40,645 nt of DNA from JAYQUR01 sp038133505 (GTDB lineage: Bacteria > Pseudomonadota > Alphaproteobacteria > MPNO01 > UBA830). The translations under genes were made by a program, and so were the position numbers. A model generated the notes under the pieces. The model had not been told where the DNA came from. It saw only the letters and a list, made by a program, of their open reading frames with translations, and did no database searches. The stretch spans positions 1-40,645 of the forward strand of contig JAYPTI010000011.1 of assembly GCA_038133505.1 (NCBI GenBank). The letters run 5' to 3'. Positions 22,671-31,349 of this stretch are shown here, piece after piece (position 1 is the first letter of the stretch; every line of letters starts with the position of its first letter).

Positions 22671-23465
22671 ATGGATTTCGGACTGAACGGAAAGCGCGCG
22701 CTGATGCTGGCGTCGAGCGGCGGGCTGGGCTACGCCTCCGCCAGGGCCCTTGCCGGCGAAGGCGTTGCGGTCTGTGTGAGCGGCTCGGACGGGCAACGCG
22801 CGCAGGATGCCGCGGCCCGGATCGCCTCGGAGACGGGCGGCAGCGCAATCGGCCTCGCGGGCGACATGTCCGATCCCGCCAACATGGTAGCTCTTGCCCG
22901 CGCCGCCGAAGAGGCGCTGGGCGGCCCGCCGGATATCCTTTTCGTCAACCACGGCGGCCCGCCGCTGCGCACCGCCCTGGAGGTCACGCAGGCGGAATTC
23001 GAGACCCATGCGAACCGAATGCTCCATAGCCCGGTGCGGATGGTCCAGGCGGTCGTCCCGGGTATGCAGGCCCGCGGCTGGGGCCGCGTGATCATGGTCG
23101 GCGCCGCCGGCATCGTCGAGCCGATCCCTAACAACGTGCTGTCGAACACGCTCCGCACCTCCCTCGCCTACTACATGAAGACGCTCGCGGGCGAGGTCGT
23201 GAAGGACGGAGTGACGGTAAACATCGTCTCGCCGGTCGCAGTGCTGACCGACCGCACCCGCTATACCGCGGGCGCGCTGGGCGCGAAGAAAGGCCGGACG
23301 GCGGACGAGGAACTCGCGGACCGGGAATCGAAACTCCCCGGCGGCCGTTTCGGTTCGACGGAAGAGTTCGCGGCGACGGTCTGTTTCATCGCCAGCGGGC
23401 TTGCGGGCTACAGCACCGGCAGCAACTGGCGCGTGGACGGGGGCAGCGCGAAGGGCCTGGGCTAA
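22671..23465 (+). CDS. SDR-like protein of the BKR-like type without YxxxK
   Basis: 264 residues. The nucleotide loop is LASSGGLG in place of TGxxxGIG, and the catalytic YxxxK motif is replaced by SNTLR (Ser158...Arg162) in the PIPNNVLSNTLRTSL segment. This is the pattern of an SDR subgroup described as 3-oxoacyl-ACP reductase-like but without a full catalytic tetrad, so the deviation is a family trait and not damage. Function is not established. The C-terminus NWRVDGGSAKGLG is family-like. It follows the VOC gene on the same strand. Confidence 0.88.
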   Translation: MDFGLNGKRALMLASSGGLGYASARALAGEGVAVCVSGSDGQRAQDAAARIASETGGSAIGLAGDMSDPANMVALARAAEEALGGPPDILFVNHGGPPLRTALEVTQAEFETHANRMLHSPVRMVQAVVPGMQARGWGRVIMVGAAGIVEPIPNNVLSNTLRTSLAYYMKTLAGEVVKDGVTVNIVSPVAVLTDRTRYTAGALGAKKGRTADEELADRESKLPGGRFGSTEEFAATVCFIASGLAGYSTGSNWRVDGGSAKGLG

Positions 23466-23515
23466 GCGCCGCCGCAGTCGGTCGAAAAGAAAGCTCCGGC
23501 AGGCCTGACGGCGCG

Positions 23516-25117
23516 CTAAATCCTGTCCTCCATCACCATCCGAGCCGCCTTTTCCCCGATCATGATCGACGGCGCGTTCGTGTTCCCCGAGGTAAGCGTC
23601 GGCATGATCGAGGCATCCGCGACGCGGAGGCCTGCGATGCCGTGGACGCGCAGCCGATCGTCGACGACCGCCATCGGATCGCTCCCCATCTTGCAGGTTC
23701 CCACGGGATGGAAACAGGTCGCGCCGGCGACACGGGCCCAGTCCATGATCTCGTCGTCGGACGCCACATCGGGACCCGGCGCCAGTTCGCCGTCGACGAT
23801 GCCGGCGAGCGCCTGTGCCCTCATGATCGACCGCAGCATTTTCGCGACTTCGAGCGTGACCTCGCGGTCGAGCGCGGCCGACAGAAAATTGAACCGGATC
23901 GCAGGCGCTTCCGCGCCGTCGGCGGACCTTATGTGGACGCTGCCCGTGCTCTCCGGCCGCAGCGCATGGGCGGCGGCGCTGACGCCCGACTCCCTGGCCA
24001 GAGTCGTCATCTGTTCTTCGATCAGGAAGGGCAGCCACATCATCATCGCGTTCGGGGCGTCGAGACCGTCGCGGGTCCGTACGAAGGCGCGAATAGGCCC
24101 GGACGACAGGCCGATCAGGCCCGTCCCCGAAAACGCATAGCGCAGCGCCTGTCCTATCAGCCGGGGCCCGCGTCCGTGAACGTTGTAGGTCAGTCCCAGC
24201 CGCCGCGGGACCGACCATTTGAACCGCGGCGCGTAATGGTCGCGCAGGTTCTCGCCGACACCGTTCAGCACGTGGACCACGTCGATACCCCGGTCCTTCA
24301 GCAATTCTGGGTTTCCGATGCCCGACAGTTCGAGCAGCTGCGGCGAGTTGATGGATCCAGCCGACACGATCGTCTCGCGGCCCGCCCGGGCAAGACGCTC
24401 CACGCTGTCCGCGCTGTAGCGCACGCCCGTACATCTGGCGCCATCGAACGTCAGCGAGCGCGCCAGCGCATTCGTACGAATGGTGAGATTGGGCCGGCGG
24501 CGTACCGGATCGAGATAGCACGCGGCCGTGCTCATCCGACGGCCCCTGCGGATCGTCGTCTGGCTCATGGTGATGCCGTCCTGGATCGCGCCGTTGTAGT
24601 CGGCCGCGGGCCCGATGCCCTGCGACCCGGCCGCCGCGATCAGCCCGTCGTAGAGCGGTCCTCGCTCCGGCGTGTCGGTGACCGACAGCGGTCCTGACCT
24701 GCCCCGGTACTTGTCGTCGCCGCCGGCATAGCTCTCCATGTCCTTGAAGATCGGCAGCACGTCGCGGTAGCTCCAGCCGCGATTGCCGAGTTGCGCCCAG
24801 TGGTCGTAGTCCTGCGCCTGCCCCCGCACGAAGACCAGGCCGTTGATCGCGCTGGAGCCGCCGAGCATCTTGCCCCGCGGTACCGGCACCCTCCGGTCGC
24901 TGGCGCCCGGATCGGGCTCCGACTGATAGAGCCAGTTGACGCCCGCGCGCTCGAGAAACAGCGCGTACGAAATCGGAAACCGCGACCACGGATGCGTCTT
25001 TCCGCCCGCTTCCAGCAGCAGCACGCGGGTCTTTTCGTCGGCGCTCAGCCGGTTGGCCAGCACCGCCCCCGCGGATCCTGCGCCGATAACGATGTAATCG
25101 AAGCTCTCCGCGTCCAT
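23516..25117 (-). CDS. GMC-family FAD oxidoreductase
   Basis: 533 residues. FAD motif GAGSAG preceded by the full FDYIVI strand; GMC signature PRGKMLGGSSAIN; second signature SAGSINSPQLLELSGIG; catalytic His in FHPVGTCKMG and Asn in SGNTNAPSIMIGEK. It is an alcohol dehydrogenase of the choline dehydrogenase-like branch, with unknown substrate. ATG 25117 is chosen since the FDYIVIGAG strand begins eight residues later and GGGGGAAGCGGG lies just upstream. A second, separate GMC enzyme is encoded at 20362-21975; the two share motifs but differ widely, so they are paralogues with distinct substrates. Confidence 0.93.
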   Translation of the reverse strand: MDAESFDYIVIGAGSAGAVLANRLSADEKTRVLLLEAGGKTHPWSRFPISYALFLERAGVNWLYQSEPDPGASDRRVPVPRGKMLGGSSAINGLVFVRGQAQDYDHWAQLGNRGWSYRDVLPIFKDMESYAGGDDKYRGRSGPLSVTDTPERGPLYDGLIAAAGSQGIGPAADYNGAIQDGITMSQTTIRRGRRMSTAACYLDPVRRRPNLTIRTNALARSLTFDGARCTGVRYSADSVERLARAGRETIVSAGSINSPQLLELSGIGNPELLKDRGIDVVHVLNGVGENLRDHYAPRFKWSVPRRLGLTYNVHGRGPRLIGQALRYAFSGTGLIGLSSGPIRAFVRTRDGLDAPNAMMMWLPFLIEEQMTTLARESGVSAAAHALRPESTGSVHIRSADGAEAPAIRFNFLSAALDREVTLEVAKMLRSIMRAQALAGIVDGELAPGPDVASDDEIMDWARVAGATCFHPVGTCKMGSDPMAVVDDRLRVHGIAGLRVADASIMPTLTSGNTNAPSIMIGEKAARMVMEDRI

Positions 25118-25220
25118 CCCGCTTCCCCCGTTTTGCACAGATTGTCCGAGAGAGGCGCCCGTTTGTCGAGTTCCCGACATCCGACGATACCGGACGATTT
25201 CGCCAATAGATGAATTCGGA

Positions 25221-25290
25221 ATGGCGCGCCGGTTCGAACAAAGTTCGAACCAATCTTTTTATAAGAGGGCGGCCATTTCTGGAGAAATGG
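25221..25290. repeat. Hairpins and a partial copy of the tRNA-Arg 3' end
   Basis: The 10-mer ATGGCGCGCC, which spans the CCA end and acceptor stem of the tRNA gene at 25287-25296, recurs at 25221-25230, followed directly by a T-arm-like GGTTCGAAC. That forms a perfect 9-bp hairpin, GGTTCGAAC (25231-25239) and GTTCGAACC (25243-25251), with TTTTT at 25256-25260. A second perfect hairpin, CCATTTCT/AGAAATGG (25273-25290), overlaps the tRNA CCA end. On the plus strand the first hairpin plus T-run looks like an intrinsic terminator, but no plus-strand gene runs into it. Confidence 0.6.
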
Positions 25291-25364
25291 CGCGCCCGGC
25301 AGGATTCGAACCTGCGACCCCAAGCTTAGAAGGCTCGTGCTCTATCCAGCTGAGCTACGGGCGC
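25288..25364 (-). tRNA. tRNA-Arg (anticodon TCT)
   Basis: Full cloverleaf on the minus strand: acceptor GCGCCCG pairs with CGGGCGC, D-arm GCTC/GAGC, anticodon arm CGAGC/GCTTG (one G-U pair) with loop CTTCTAA, T-arm GCAGG/CCTGC with loop TTCGAAT, discriminator G and an encoded CCA (25288-25290). The anticodon TCT is at 25328-25330 and reads AGA/AGG arginine codons. 77 bases with CCA. Confidence 0.97.
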
Positions 25365-25490
25365 GCGGCTGTGACGGACGGGCCGCGACAGCGGCGTCTC
25401 CCTACCACGAATCCGGTTTCCGCGCGACATTGCGCCCCTTCCCCGCGCGGGCTACGAAAGAGCGGAAAGAGCCAATACGGGGAGACGGAC

Positions 25491-26258
25491 ATGGCCGGAA
25501 AGCTCGAAGGCAAACGGACGCTGGTGGTCGGCGGCGGCGGCGGTATCGGCGGTGCGATCGCGCGCCGTTTCCACGCGGAAGGCGCGCATGTCGCGGTGAT
25601 CGACGTCGATGCGGCGGCGGCGGACCGGATGGTCTCCGTCCTCGGCGACGAGGACGGCGGCGGGACGGTCTTTCCCCTCGCGGTCGATATCGGCGATCCG
25701 GAGACCGCGAAGGCGGCCGTCGACGCCGTCGTCGGAAAGTTCGGCGGCCTCGACGTCACGGTGCATTCGGCGGCTGCCCGCGATCCCGGCGCGACGGTCG
25801 AGAACCTCGACTTCGAGGACTGGAACGAGGCGATCCGCGTCAACCTTTCCAGCATGTTCCTGCTGTGCAAATACGCGATCCCGCACCTGCGCGCGGCGGG
25901 CGGCGGCGTGATCGTCAACATCGCCTCGCAGCTCGGCAGCGTCGTCTCGCCGGGGCGTCCCGCTTACCACGCGACGAAGGGCGGCGTGATCCAGCTGACC
26001 AAGGCGATCGCCATCGAGTGCGCGAAGGACAACATCAGGGCCGTCACGGTGTCGCCCGGCGCTATCGAGACCGACCGCCTGCTCGCCCGCTACTCCACGA
26101 TGGACGAAGTGCGGAAACGCCTGACCCCCGGCCATCCGATCGGCCGGCTCGGCCAGCCGGAGGAGATCGCCGGCGCTGTGCTGTTCGCGGCCTCGGACGA
26201 CGCCTCCTTCATGACCGGCGCCGACCTGATCGTCGACGGCGGCTACACGGCCGTCTGA
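25491..26258 (+). CDS. SDR-family oxidoreductase
   Basis: 255 residues of the classical SDR type. Cofactor loop GGGGGIGGA, DVD after strand 2 (NAD preference), NxA-like HSAAARD, catalytic Ser in NIASQLGS, YHATK for Tyr and Lys, and the C-terminal LIVDGGYTAV. All catalytic residues are present, unlike the two other SDRs at 18471 and 22671. Substrate unknown; it resembles 3-oxoacyl-ACP reductase or sugar/cyclic alcohol dehydrogenases. GGGGAGACGGAC before ATG 25491 is the ribosome binding site. A second short SDR gene follows after four bases. Confidence 0.93.
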   Translation: MAGKLEGKRTLVVGGGGGIGGAIARRFHAEGAHVAVIDVDAAAADRMVSVLGDEDGGGTVFPLAVDIGDPETAKAAVDAVVGKFGGLDVTVHSAAARDPGATVENLDFEDWNEAIRVNLSSMFLLCKYAIPHLRAAGGGVIVNIASQLGSVVSPGRPAYHATKGGVIQLTKAIAIECAKDNIRAVTVSPGAIETDRLLARYSTMDEVRKRLTPGHPIGRLGQPEEIAGAVLFAASDDASFMTGADLIVDGGYTAV

Positions 26259-26262
26259 CCGC

Positions 26263-26922
26263 GTGACAACGGTTCTCGTCACCGGCGCCGAGCGCGGGCT
26301 CGGCCTGTCTCTGGTCCGTGCCTATGCGGATACCGCCGCGCGCGTGATCGCGCTGTGCCGGGAGACGAGCCCGGCGATCGAGGCGCTGGCGCCGGAGCTT
26401 CACACCGGCGTCGACGTCTCCAAAGCGGCCGCCGTGGCGCGCGCCGCCGCCGCGGTCGGCGACGAGCCGCTCGACGTGCTGATCAACAATGCCGGCGTGA
26501 TGAGCGACGACGATTTTCGCGACCTCGACGTCGCCGCCGTTCGTCAGCAGTTCGAGGTCAACGCGCTCGGGCCGCTAAACGTCGCACGCGCCTTCGCGCC
26601 CCGCCTGCGCCGCGGCGCAAGGCTGATCAACATCTCGAGCCGACTGGGATCGATCGCCGACAACGAGTCCGGCGGCGACTACGGCTACCGCATGTCGAAA
26701 GCCGCGCAGAACATGCTGACCGCCAATCTCGCGCTCGACCTGAAGGAAGCGGACGTCATTGTCGCGGCGCTGCATCCGGGCATCGTCGCGACCGCCATGA
26801 CCGGCGGAAAGGGAACCTCCGCCGACGAGGTCGCACGCGACCTGCTTGCGGTTATCGAAAAACTCACACCCGAAGACAGCGGCCGCTTCTACGCAAAGGA
26901 CGGAACGCCCCTTCCCTGGTAG
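26263..26922 (+). CDS. C-factor-like short SDR
   Basis: 219 residues. TGAERGLG cofactor loop, NNAGV, catalytic Ser in NISSRLGSI, YRMSK for Tyr and Lys, then LHPGIVATAM. The length and the layout match CsgA/C-factor-like SDRs, a group whose substrates are mostly unknown. The GTG start at 26263 lies four bases after the stop of the preceding SDR gene, so the two are probably translated together. It converges with the TRAP permease gene nine bases away. Confidence 0.9.
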   Translation: MTTVLVTGAERGLGLSLVRAYADTAARVIALCRETSPAIEALAPELHTGVDVSKAAAVARAAAAVGDEPLDVLINNAGVMSDDDFRDLDVAAVRQQFEVNALGPLNVARAFAPRLRRGARLINISSRLGSIADNESGGDYGYRMSKAAQNMLTANLALDLKEADVIVAALHPGIVATAMTGGKGTSADEVARDLLAVIEKLTPEDSGRFYAKDGTPLPW

Positions 26923-26931
26923 CCGACGGCG

Positions 26932-28833
26932 TCAAACGAAGACGAGACTGATTTCCGGTACCAGGATCAGCAGGATCGTCACCAGCAGCATAATGAATGC
27001 GAAGGGCGCCGCGCCGAGGAATATCTGGTTCAACGTGATCCGGTCGTCGTTCAGTGTCGATTTGACGACGTAACAGGTTATCCCCAGTGGCGGCGTTAAC
27101 AGGCCGATCTCGACGGCGATAACCGTCACGATGCCGAACCAGATCGGATCGCCGCCGAACTGCTCCAGCCCCGGCAGGGCCAGCGGCAGGATGATCAGCA
27201 TGATCGAGATCGAGTCCAGGATCATGCCGAGCAGGATCAGCACGATCACGTACAGGGTGATGAAACCCGCGAACCCGAGACCCGACGACACGATGAAGTC
27301 GCCCATCTGCTGCGGCAGGCCGGACAGTGCCAGCATCCGCGAATAGATATTGGCCGCAAGGATCAGGAACAGGATCGACACCGTGATATGGCCGGTTTCG
27401 ATCAGCACGCCCCACAGCGTCTTCCAGTCCAGCTTGCGCTTCATCAGCCCGATGACGAGTGCGCCGAACGATCCGGNNNNNNNNNNAAACAGCTTCCCGA
27501 ATGCCGACCCGATGGATTCGTCGGCCACGCCTTCCTCGCCGTGTTCAACATTGCCGATCCATTGCGGCCGCCACGTCGCCATCGCCAGGATCAACAGCGC
27601 AAAGGCACAGGCAAGGATGATGCCGGGAATGACGGCAGCGATGAACAGGATGCCGACCGACTGCTCGGACAGGAATCCGTAGACGATCAGAAGCAGGCTC
27701 GGCGGGATCAGCATGCCGAGAACCGAGGATCCCGCGACGACGCCGACGGAGAAACGGGCGGTATATCCCTGCGCCATCATTTCCGGCGTGGCCACGCGGG
27801 TGAACACGGCAGCCGAGGCAATCGACGAACCGGTTATTGCCGCGAAGACCGCGTTTGCCGCAACGGTCGCAATCCCGAGGCCGCCGCGCACCCGCTGCAG
27901 CGCCCAACGGGCGACCTGGAACGTCTCGCGCCCGACGTCCGACGCGCTGACCAGCAGCCCCATCAGCACGAACAGCGGAACGACCCCGAAGAAATAGTTC
28001 TTCATGTATTCCGCGCCCGCTTGCGCAAGCATCCGTTCGGCGATGATCGTATTGCCCTTCATCATCCAGATGCCGCAGAAGCCGAGCAGAATCAGGGCGA
28101 TACCGATCGGCATACCGGCATAGATCAGAACCAGCATGCTGAGGATCGACAGGGTGCCGATCTGGGAATTCGTCAGCTCGGCGCCGGTCAGAAGATAGAT
28201 CACGGTAACGAAAGCCAGAAGCGCCACGAGCCAGCCGTAGCCCTTGGCCATCTTGCTGCCGTCCTCGGCGCGAGCCGTCGCTGCCTTGATACCGCCCGTG
28301 AACTCACGGATGCCGCGGATGAGAAATTCGGTTCCGGTTGCCGTCGCACCGACCACAAGCAACAGGTTGAACGGCCAGACGATGAAAGTGATCGTCCCGG
28401 GCACGCCCGCAATCTCATTCGATTGCCACGTCCTCCAGAACTCGCTCCAGAAGCCGTCCACCAGCAGCACGAAAACAGCGACGCCGATGAAGTTGAAAAG
28501 GCCGTTGAAAACCCGGCCGGCAAACGGCCGACGAATTTCGAGCCATTCGATCAATAATTCGGCGCGCGTGAACCGCCCCGCATTAAGGGTATTGGCGAGC
28601 TGGAGGTAGATCGTGCCGACGATCGAGAACCCGATGATCTCGGGAACGCCGTTCAGCGGATGGTTGAAGACGTTCCGCGCGAAGATATCGGCGCAGATCA
28701 TGAACATCATCGCGAACACCCAGAGGGTGCCGATGCTGTTCATCAGATGCGTCAGTCCGGTGAAGAGGGAGACGGGGCGCCTGATCCAGGACGCCCCGCC
28801 TTTTGTCTCACCCGAAGTTGCCGGGGAACTCAC
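26932..28833 (-). CDS. TRAP transporter fused permease DctQM (with assembly gap)
   Basis: About 633 codons with a gap. Residues 1-190 are the small subunit DctQ (four helices; VFAMMFMICADIFARNVFNHPLNGVPEI is typical), and the rest is the large subunit DctM with about twelve helices (SSIASAAVFTRVATPEMMAQGY, PPSLLLIVYGFLSEQSVG, GMILDSISIMLIILP). Fused DctQM proteins are common. A 10-N gap at 27477-27486 falls at residue 449, and the conserved GGxYxGxFTPTEAAAVG motif, which must precede SFGALVIGL, is missing, so roughly 20-30 residues are hidden. The frame is kept across the gap only because of the placeholder length. The start is the GTG at 28833; its ribosome binding site is poor. Works with DctP encoded just upstream. 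Confidence 0.9.
   Translation of the reverse strand: MSSPATSGETKGGASWIRRPVSLFTGLTHLMNSIGTLWVFAMMFMICADIFARNVFNHPLNGVPEIIGFSIVGTIYLQLANTLNAGRFTRAELLIEWLEIRRPFAGRVFNGLFNFIGVAVFVLLVDGFWSEFWRTWQSNEIAGVPGTITFIVWPFNLLLVVGATATGTEFLIRGIREFTGGIKAATARAEDGSKMAKGYGWLVALLAFVTVIYLLTGAELTNSQIGTLSILSMLVLIYAGMPIGIALILLGFCGIWMMKGNTIIAERMLAQAGAEYMKNYFFGVVPLFVLMGLLVSASDVGRETFQVARWALQRVRGGLGIATVAANAVFAAITGSSIASAAVFTRVATPEMMAQGYTARFSVGVVAGSSVLGMLIPPSLLLIVYGFLSEQSVGILFIAAVIPGIILACAFALLILAMATWRPQWIGNVEHGEEGVADESIGSAFGKLFXXXXGSFGALVIGLMKRKLDWKTLWGVLIETGHITVSILFLILAANIYSRMLALSGLPQQMGDFIVSSGLGFAGFITLYVIVLILLGMILDSISIMLIILPLALPGLEQFGGDPIWFGIVTVIAVEIGLLTPPLGITCYVVKSTLNDDRITLNQIFLGAAPFAFIMLLVTILLILVPEISLVFV
27477..27486. 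other. Assembly gap (10 N) inside the TRAP permease gene
   Basis: Placeholder gap inside the DctM part; it replaces a conserved family motif, so the true missing sequence is longer than ten bases. Confidence 0.95.
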
Positions 28834-28862
28834 AAATCATGTCCGGTGAGGAAGGCCCTTGC

Positions 28863-29866
28863 TTAGAGGCCCTTGTCCCAGTCGCGCAGCGGCTTCTCGC
28901 CCGCCGCGCGAACGCCGTCCATGAAGGCCTTCATGACCTGCTTCGCGGGAACGCCCTTGGCTTCCAGCGGATCTGCCCATTCCTTCGCGAGGTTCGGCAG
29001 CGCTTCCGCCCACTTGCGGCGCTCGGCCTGCGGGAACTCGGTCACGGTCGCGCCCTGCTTGGCCATCAGCTTCAGGAACAGCCCGGCCTTTTGCTTGATG
29101 ATGCCCGACTGGATCTGGGAATACTCCTTGCCGAGCTTCATCATGATGTCCTGGATGTGTTTGGGCAGCGAGTTCCAGGTGTCCTTGTTCATCGTCAGCG
29201 CGCCCGAGATCGGCCCGCCGAGATCGACGACCGTGATGTACTTGGCCACTTCGTGCAGCTTGAACGGCAGCATGCCCGTGGTGATCACGATGCCGCCTTC
29301 GGCGACGCCGGTCTTCACGCCGTTGTAGTAGACCGGGAGACCGCCGTTCACGGCGACCGCGCCGGTGCCCTGCAGCCAGCCGGCCAGCGCGTCCGGACCG
29401 TACATCTTGCGGCCCTTGAGATCGGCAACCGTCTTCAGCGGGAACGTGCTGAACACGTTGTAGGTATCGGCGACCTGCACGCCCAGCATCACCTGGTTAT
29501 GCTTGTCCCATGCCGCGTTCATCGCCGGAACGTTCGCATGGAGGTTCTCGCCGACCTTGTTGAGGACGTCGAGATTACCGGTCGCGAACGGCGCGTAGAA
29601 CGTGACGTTCATCAGCGGCATCTTGATGGGCTCCCAGAGCGTGCCGACCCAGCCGACGTCGGCGAGGCCGTTCTGGACGCCTTCGAGCGTGTTCTTGAAG
29701 TTGTAGAGCGCGCCGGCGTAGGCCTCTGTCCACTTGATCGTGTCGCCCTTGCCGAGCGCCGCGACACGCTTCGCCGATTCCGGCACGAAGTGGTTCTTGA
29801 TGGTCGCCACCCACGGTACAATCGGTGGATGGCTTGAACCGGCGGTCAGCTTGTATTCCTTCGCCG
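28863..29866 (-). CDS. TRAP substrate-binding protein DctP, N-terminus lost in a gap
   Basis: 334 residues of the mature protein are visible, starting at AKEYKLTAGSSHPPIVPW, which is where a mature DctP would begin; the signal peptide and start codon lie in the gap at 29867-29876. Periplasmic solute capture for the fused permease. Family features: first strand KEYKLTAG, GLADVGWVG, VADLKGRKMYGP and MNKDTWNSLPKHIQ. The conserved ligand-binding arginine expected in the middle domain appears within LKGRKM. Usual DctP ligands are carboxylates; the ligand is not predictable. It is 29 bases upstream of the permease gene. An amidohydrolase gene diverges on the other side of the gap. Confidence 0.88.
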
Positions 29867-29876
29867 NNNNNNNNNN
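29867..29876. other. Assembly gap (10 N) at the DctP start
   Basis: Placeholder gap. The missing part must contain the DctP signal peptide, start codon and possibly its ribosome binding site (about 25-30 codons). Confidence 0.95.
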
Positions 29877-29993
29877 CGTTTGCACAGTTCGTTATGCTCG
29901 TGCGCATTATCGCGGACTATTCCGCTTTAGCCAACACCCTTGTATTCGACGAAAACGCACCAACCGCGGCCGGTGCAAAGGATACGTAACCGA

Positions 29994-31349
29994 ATGACCA
30001 AGACGCTCATCAAAGGCGGCACTGTCATTTCCATGGACAGCCGCACCGGCGACTTCGCGAAAGGCGACGTACTGGTGAACGGCTCGATGATCGAGAAGAT
30101 CGGCAAGTCCATCCGCTCCCCCGGCGCGACGGTGATCGACGCAGCCGGCATGATCGTGATGCCCGGCTTCGTCAACGCGCACATCCATACCTGGCAGACC
30201 GGAATCCGGGGCGTCGCCGGGAACTGGTCGATCCCCGAATATCTGCAGACGATGCACGCCAAGATCGCGCCCCGCTATACCGCGCACGACACGTATCTCG
30301 GCAATCTCGTCGGCGCCCTCAACCAGATCAATCTCGGCGCGACGACCATTTTCGACTGGTGCCACAACAACGCGACGCCGGCGCACACCGACGCCGCCAT
30401 CGACGGGTTGCGCGAGGCGGGCATCCGGGCGCTGTTCGGTCACGGCTCGCCCAAGCCCGATGCGAAAAAAGGCTCCCTTCCCTTCACGCACATTCCCCAC
30501 CCGCGCGACGAGTTGATCCGGTTGCGCGAAGGATCGCTGTCCGACGACGACGGCCTTATCACGCTGGCGATGGCGGCGCTCGGCGTCGACTTTTCCACGT
30601 GGGAGGTTACCGAGCACGACTTCCGTCTCGCGAAGGAACTCGGGCTGATCATCAGCACGCATGTCTGGGGAGCGCCGAGCCGGCTCAATCCCGACGGCTA
30701 CCGGAAACTCGCCAAGCTCAAGCTGCTCGACCGCCGGCACAACATGGTGCACGGCAACTACCTGTCCGACGAGGAACTGAAGATCGTCGTCGACTCGGGC
30801 GCGTCGGTCACCGTCACCCCGGAGGTCGAAATCCAGATGGGGCACGGATCGCCGCTCGTCGGACGCGTCCTTGACTTGGGCGGGCGCGTCTCGCTCGGCA
30901 TCGACGTCGAATCCAACATCTCGGGCGACATGTTCACCGTCATGCGGATGGCGCTGCAGCCGCAGCGCCTGCTCGACAATCAGGCGACGTTCGGAAAGAC
31001 GAAGGCGCCGGCGACCAAACTGTCGCTCGCGCCGCGCGACGCGCTCAAATGGGCGACCATCGATTCCGCTCGGGCCATGGGCCTCGACAGAAAGATCGGC
31101 TCGCTCAAACCCGGCAAGCAGGCCGACATCATCCTGATCAACGGCAACGACCTGAATTTGTTCCCCGTGAACAATCCGGTCGAGAGCATCGTCTTCCAGG
31201 CGAACGGCAGCAACGTCGACACGGTGATGGTCGGGGGCCGCGTTCTCAAACGGAACGGGAAGCTCCGCTATCGCGGGCTGCGCGAAAAGATGGAAGAGCT
31301 CGCGAAATCCGGACGGCGGATACTCAAGGGCGTGAAGCTCGCCGCCTAG
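29994..31349 (+). CDS. Amidohydrolase, SsnA/AtzA-like (PF01979)
   Basis: 451 residues, cytoplasmic metal-dependent hydrolase of the cyclic-amidohydrolase/deaminase branch. Composite domain start (GTVISMDSRTGDFAKGDVLVNG), metal His pair in NAHIHTWQTG, His in ISTHVWGAPS, His in MVHGNYLSD and Asp in GIDVESNISGDMF, then RAMGLDRKIGSLKPGKQADIILI for the C-terminal beta domain. Members deaminate or dechlorinate N-heterocycles or cleave cyclic amides; this one is not assigned. It diverges from the TRAP genes, so it probably acts on the solute they import, and it ends in a four-base overlap (CTAG) with the convergent 8-oxoguanine deaminase gene. ATG 29994 is preferred over an upstream TTG since the protein-like part starts there. 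Confidence 0.9.
   Translation: MTKTLIKGGTVISMDSRTGDFAKGDVLVNGSMIEKIGKSIRSPGATVIDAAGMIVMPGFVNAHIHTWQTGIRGVAGNWSIPEYLQTMHAKIAPRYTAHDTYLGNLVGALNQINLGATTIFDWCHNNATPAHTDAAIDGLREAGIRALFGHGSPKPDAKKGSLPFTHIPHPRDELIRLREGSLSDDDGLITLAMAALGVDFSTWEVTEHDFRLAKELGLIISTHVWGAPSRLNPDGYRKLAKLKLLDRRHNMVHGNYLSDEELKIVVDSGASVTVTPEVEIQMGHGSPLVGRVLDLGGRVSLGIDVESNISGDMFTVMRMALQPQRLLDNQATFGKTKAPATKLSLAPRDALKWATIDSARAMGLDRKIGSLKPGKQADIILINGNDLNLFPVNNPVESIVFQANGSNVDTVMVGGRVLKRNGKLRYRGLREKMEELAKSGRRILKGVKLAA

Noticed and set aside
22653..25253. Long minus-strand open frame of more than 860 codons across the SDR and GMC genes
   Set aside because: It runs in a wrong frame over two well-supported genes; its composition is that of a GC-rich shadow.
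25231..25260. Intrinsic terminator on the plus strand
   Set aside because: Hairpin plus five T fits the form, but no plus-strand gene reads into it; listed only as part of the tRNA-linked repeat.
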